A stretch of DNA of 64,000 bases from Caballeronia sp. NK8 (GTDB lineage Bacteria > Pseudomonadota > Gammaproteobacteria > Burkholderiales > Burkholderiaceae), in contig NZ_AP024322.1 in NCBI RefSeq assembly GCF_018408855.1, forward strand, positions 1,302,001-1,366,000. The letters run 5' to 3'. How positions within the stretch are numbered: the first letter of the stretch is position 1; every line of letters begins with the position of its first letter. Of the stretch, positions 59,660-64,000 are shown piece by piece. Position numbers and translations under genes: made by a program. The notes under the pieces are model-generated. The model saw only the letters and a list, made by a program, of their open reading frames with translations. It had not been told where the DNA came from and searched no databases.

Positions 59660-60664
59660 TCAGGATTCGATCGCTTCCGCGGCTTCGCAGAGATGAGCGC
59701 GCGCCTCGTCGAAAATCGTCAGATCGCCCTTTGCGAGACGGCGACTGTCGGACAACACGCGACGCCATCCGCGCGCGCCCGCGACCCCGCGATAAAGCCC
59801 GAGCGCATGCCGCGTGACCGCGCCGAGATACGTGCCACGCGCGAGTTCATTACGCGCATAGCCGATCAGTCCCGCCTCGATTTCCTCACGCGAAAGCACC
59901 GGCGTGTCCGCGCCATAGAAGCGCGTGTCGACGCCCGCGAGCACGTACGGATTGTGATAAGCCTCGCGTCCCAGCATCACGCCGTCGACATGCTTCAGAT
60001 GCTCGTCGACCTCATCCAGCGTCTTGATGCCGCCATTGATCGAGATCTCCAGATGCGGGAAGTCGCGCTTCAGGCGATACGCATACTCGTACTTGAGCGG
60101 CGGAATCTCGCGGTTCTCCTTCGGGCTCAGGCCTTTGAGGATCGCGTTGCGCGCATGCACGATGAACACCTCGCAGCCAGCATCGGCGATGGTGCCGACG
60201 AAGTCGCGCACGAACTCGTAGTCCTCGACCGTATCGACGCCGATGCGATGCTTGACCGTCACCGGAACCGACACGGCATCGCGCATCGCCTTCACGCAGT
60301 CCGCGACGAGCTGCGGCTCCTTCATCAGGCACGCGCCGAATGCGCCGCGCTGCACGCGCTCGGACGGGCATCCGCAATTCAGGTTGATTTCGTCGTAGCC
60401 CCATTGCTCGCCGAGCTTCGCGCTTTTCGCGAGATCGGCGGGCTCGCTGCCGCCGAGCTGCAGCGCGACGGGCGCTTCGGCGGGCGTGAACGCGAGATGG
60501 CGCGCGACGTCGCCGTACAGCAGCGCGCCGGTCGTCACCATTTCCGTGTAGAGCCACGCATGACGCGACACGAGGCGATGCAGGGACCGGCAATGGCGGT
60601 CGGTCCAATCCATCATCGGTGCGACGGATACGCGGCGGGGGCTGATCTTCGATACGGCTGTCAT
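59660..60664 (-). CDS. dusA: tRNA-dihydrouridine synthase A
   Basis: 334 aa. FMN enzyme that reduces U20/U20a in the tRNA D-loop. RVSVAPMMDWTDRHCR binds FMN; the catalytic Cys99 lies in NCGCPSERV; VTVKHRIGVD is also conserved. Full length. Next to tRNA-His but transcribed separately. Confidence 0.95.
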   Translation of the reverse strand: MTAVSKISPRRVSVAPMMDWTDRHCRSLHRLVSRHAWLYTEMVTTGALLYGDVARHLAFTPAEAPVALQLGGSEPADLAKSAKLGEQWGYDEINLNCGCPSERVQRGAFGACLMKEPQLVADCVKAMRDAVSVPVTVKHRIGVDTVEDYEFVRDFVGTIADAGCEVFIVHARNAILKGLSPKENREIPPLKYEYAYRLKRDFPHLEISINGGIKTLDEVDEHLKHVDGVMLGREAYHNPYVLAGVDTRFYGADTPVLSREEIEAGLIGYARNELARGTYLGAVTRHALGLYRGVAGARGWRRVLSDSRRLAKGDLTIFDEARAHLCEAAEAIES

Positions 60665-60848
60665 GGGCGACAGCGGCCGCGCTTTCGGGCGAACCGCCTT
60701 GAATCTGAAGGGGAATCCGCGATTTTACCGCAGCGCGGCAGTTCGGTCGTGCCGTTCGCTCGCGCGGGGCGTCGCAAACGTTCACCCCTATCGCGTCACC
60801 ATGCTAGGATTTCCAAACCACCCCCAACGACGGCATCGGAGGCAGACA

Positions 60849-61150
60849 TGGCTACTTTGGCGATCGACGGTGTGCGCTGGGTCAACGACCGCGTGACCAG
60901 CGTGCGCTGGGGCAGTTTCGATCCAGCCACGAACGACTGGGCCGCGCCCACCACCATCGTGGATGTCCAGCAGGTCGTGGACGCCATCAAGAGCGGCAAG
61001 GAAGTCCGCACGCTCTTCATACTCGGCGGCCGTGCCTTTCTCGGCCCGAAAGTCATCGCGATGCCGTTTGCGAACGGGCATATCGGCATCGAGGCGCGCG
61101 TGCAGGACGGTCAGATCGAGAAGTCGCTCGAAGACCTGCCGCCCGTCTGA
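60849..61150 (+). CDS. Hypothetical protein, 100 aa
   Basis: GAGGCAG upstream. Beta-alpha-beta pattern (WVNDRVTSVRWGSFD, VVDAIKSGKEVRTLFI), faintly like DUF3892. Function unknown. Confidence 0.68.
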
Positions 61151-61187
61151 ATCAGTCGCAAACGAAGAGCGCTCGCGGAGATCAGCG

Positions 61188-61583
61188 TTGAATCGGCAAC
61201 AGGCGCACCGGTTCGAAACCGAGTTCATGCCGCGCATCGTGGAGCGCGTGACGCGCGTCGTCGGTCATGGCGTGCGCGTCGAAGTCCTGCCCTACGAAAG
61301 TCCGCTCGTGCCGACGCGCCTGCATGTCAGCGCCGAGCGTGCACCACACAAAGGCGATGACCAACGGCGCGGCTATGCATATCCAATGAATGTATTTCTG
61401 ACCTGGGACGACGAGGAAATCGAACGCCTGCTGGGCGCTGGCGGCGAGGCCCGTTTCGTGCGATACCTCGATGCGATCGGCGCCAAGCTCGATGCCTGGC
61501 AGGGCGCGCGCGACGTCGATTTCACGACGCGCTCGCAGGCGGAGCGGTCGGTGCTCTTCGGCGGTCTCGACTTCGAGGCCTGA
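61188..61583 (+). CDS. Hypothetical protein, 131 aa
   Basis: TTG start with GGAG upstream is preferred because conservation-like sequence begins there; an internal ATG about 13 codons later is possible. Soluble, with NVFLTWDDEEIERLLGAGG near the middle. Function unknown. Confidence 0.62.
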   Translation: MNRQQAHRFETEFMPRIVERVTRVVGHGVRVEVLPYESPLVPTRLHVSAERAPHKGDDQRRGYAYPMNVFLTWDDEEIERLLGAGGEARFVRYLDAIGAKLDAWQGARDVDFTTRSQAERSVLFGGLDFEA

Positions 61584-61696
61584 TCACGGCGGCCGGCTGC
61601 CGCCCGCTCGCGCCCGTTCAGCCGACGCATCGCAACGCCCGTCGCCACGCAGCGCGCGGCACGGCAGGGCGCATCAATATGAACGAGGAGGTCGGT

Positions 61697-61900
61697 ATGG
61701 CATCGTCGAATGAAGGCAACCTGCGCGCATTCGTGCAGACCGCGGAACAGGCGGGCGGCTTCATCTGGGTCATCACGCTCGTCGATTTCGCGGCGCGCGA
61801 CGTCAAGCGCGCCATCGTCTCCGAAGAAAATTTCTCCACCTCAGATGCGGCTCGCGATGCGGGCAACGACCGCCTGAAAGGCATGTCGAACGACCACTGA
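61697..61900 (+). CDS. Hypothetical protein, 67 aa
   Basis: Strong GAGGAGG five bases before this ATG; an ATG six codons earlier lies upstream of the site. Contains GGFIWVITLVDFAARDVKRA. Function unknown. Confidence 0.65.
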   Translation: MASSNEGNLRAFVQTAEQAGGFIWVITLVDFAARDVKRAIVSEENFSTSDAARDAGNDRLKGMSNDH

Positions 61901-61931
61901 CGAAGCGTCACGGCGTGCGGCACGCGACGGT

Positions 61932-62963
<1,032 letters not shown>

Positions 62964-63207
62964 GGTGCGCCTCCTGTCGAAAGTACGACGAAATGGAGCT
63001 GGTGTAAGCGAGCGGGAAGGACGGCGTAACTTTAGGCGTCGCGCGCGCACGGTTCAAGGAGATGTGTGGGACACATAACGCACGATCACGCAGACGAAAA
63101 CATGTTCGAGGATATCGAACGAGTGCGCCTAAAGCATCGTACGGCAGCGCGTCAAGCGCCGTCCATAATGGCTTCACACTGATCAACGTTCACACAAGGA
63201 GAACGCC

Positions 63208-63945
63208 ATGAATCGCTTCGAAGGCAAGACAGTTCTGGTCACCGGCGGCAACAGCGGCATTGGTCTCGCGGCGGCGCAGGCATTCGCCGCGGAAGGCGCG
63301 CGGGTCGTCATCACGGGCCGCGACGAAAGCGCGCTCGCAACCGCGCGCGCCACGCTCGGCGAGAACGCCATCGCGATCCGCAATGTGGCGGGTACCGTCG
63401 CCGCGGCGCGCGAACTCGCGCAACGTCTCGCCGATGCGAACATCCGCCTCGATGCGGTGTTCGTGAACGCGGGCGTCGGCACGTTCGCGCCGTTCACCGA
63501 TATCGACGAAAAGGCGTGGGACGAAACCTTCGCGGTCAACGTCAAGGGTCCGTATTTCCAGATCCAGTCGCTCGTGCCGCTGCTGAACCAGGACGCATCC
63601 ATCGTGCTGAACGGTTCGATCAACGCGCATATCGGCATGCCGACGTCGTCGGTGTATGCGGCGAGCAAGGCGGCGCTCGTGTCGCTCGCGAAGACGCTGT
63701 CGGCGGAACTGCTGCCGCGCGGCGCGCGCGTGAATGTCGTGAGCCCCGGTCCGGTCGCGACGCCGCTGCACGGCAAGCTCGGCCTCGTCGATGAAGCCGC
63801 CGCGCAACTGCAAAGCCAGATTCCACTCGGTCGCTTCGGCAGGTCGAGCGAAGTCGCGGCGACGGTGCTGCATCTCGCATCGACGGAATCGGGTTTCATC
63901 GTCGGCACGGAGATCATCATCGACGGCGGCATGAGCCAGCTTTGA
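63208..63945 (+). CDS. SDR-family oxidoreductase
   Basis: 245 aa. TGGNSGIG at 12-19 binds NAD(P), Asn111, Ser137 and Tyr150-x3-Lys154 form the tetrad, and GTEIIIDGGMSQL closes the fold. Divergent from the methyltransferase gene across 244 bp. Substrate unknown; Arg38 in TGRD suggests NADP(H). Confidence 0.93.
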   Translation: MNRFEGKTVLVTGGNSGIGLAAAQAFAAEGARVVITGRDESALATARATLGENAIAIRNVAGTVAAARELAQRLADANIRLDAVFVNAGVGTFAPFTDIDEKAWDETFAVNVKGPYFQIQSLVPLLNQDASIVLNGSINAHIGMPTSSVYAASKAALVSLAKTLSAELLPRGARVNVVSPGPVATPLHGKLGLVDEAAAQLQSQIPLGRFGRSSEVAATVLHLASTESGFIVGTEIIIDGGMSQL

Positions 63946-64000
63946 GCGGCGCGCGGGCCGCGCATCGTGAACGCAATTCGCATGGAGCAGGCGCACAATC

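Noticed and set aside
59693..61150. 485-aa rightward ORF opposite dusA
   Set aside because: Shadow of dusA on the other strand; only its final 100 residues, from the ATG at 60849, form a credible gene.

Overview
The window reads as a chromosome segment of a high-GC betaproteobacterium, most likely Burkholderiaceae (Paraburkholderia, Caballeronia or Burkholderia). The codon and base use of the flanks fits this, as does the mixture of host genes: a PBP1A end, a PCu(A)C/CopC copper cassette, initiator tRNA, DusA and several small proteins of Burkholderia type. The assignment is inference; no rRNA or marker gene is present to fix the genus.

Layout. (1) 1-10506, host left flank: the 3' part of a penicillin-binding protein 1A gene, three leftward copper-related genes, tRNA-fMet with promoter and terminator, an HbpS/UPF0303-like protein, an SMR efflux pump, several small proteins, a TetR regulator coupled to an enoyl-CoA-hydratase-family gene, and an AT-richer acyltransferase next to the attachment site. 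(2) 10507-59514, a complete-looking prophage of 48,959 bp per att-to-att unit, bounded by 49-bp direct repeats that match the 3' end of tRNA-His through its CCA. (3) 59466-64000, host right flank: intact tRNA-His(GTG), dusA, three small hypotheticals, an O-methyltransferase-like gene and an SDR oxidoreductase.

Prophage organisation. Integrase and a DUF4224 protein lie at attL. A leftward early block holds a cytosine methyltransferase, a three-Cys DUF5131 protein, an HNH endonuclease and many small ATGA-coupled genes. It is driven by a lambda-PL-like promoter (TTGACA-17-TTTAAT) covered by two operators. The immunity region has an S24-type repressor with two tandem HTH domains and a divergent Cro. 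The matching PR promoter carries the same operators. A rightward early block encodes a Rha/ANT protein, a replication protein whose gene contains an eight-unit 17-bp iteron array (probable origin), a DUF1064 nuclease, and many coupled small genes. The late region joins a lambda-order head module (Nu1, A, W, B, C, D, E, FII types) to a Mu-order contractile tail module (gp37/38, L, M, 41, tape measure, N, P, 45-48, fibre, fibre chaperone). Lysis genes follow: holin, SAR-type endolysin, and Rz with embedded Rz1. The tail genes include a -1 frameshift site, and an antisense secreted-protein gene sits between the N and P homologues.

The right end (55.8-59.4 kb) is a probable lysogenic-conversion segment. 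It holds a polytopic GT-C-like protein, a small secreted protein homologous to one encoded just downstream of the repressor, and an acyltransferase coupled to a 42-aa membrane peptide. Last comes a Cys-containing 79-aa gene whose promoter is overlaid by a perfect CTGT-N8-ACAG LexA box. The repressor shows no evident Ala-Gly cleavage site, so the LexA-controlled gene is a candidate antirepressor or induction switch. This is the most interesting untested system here.
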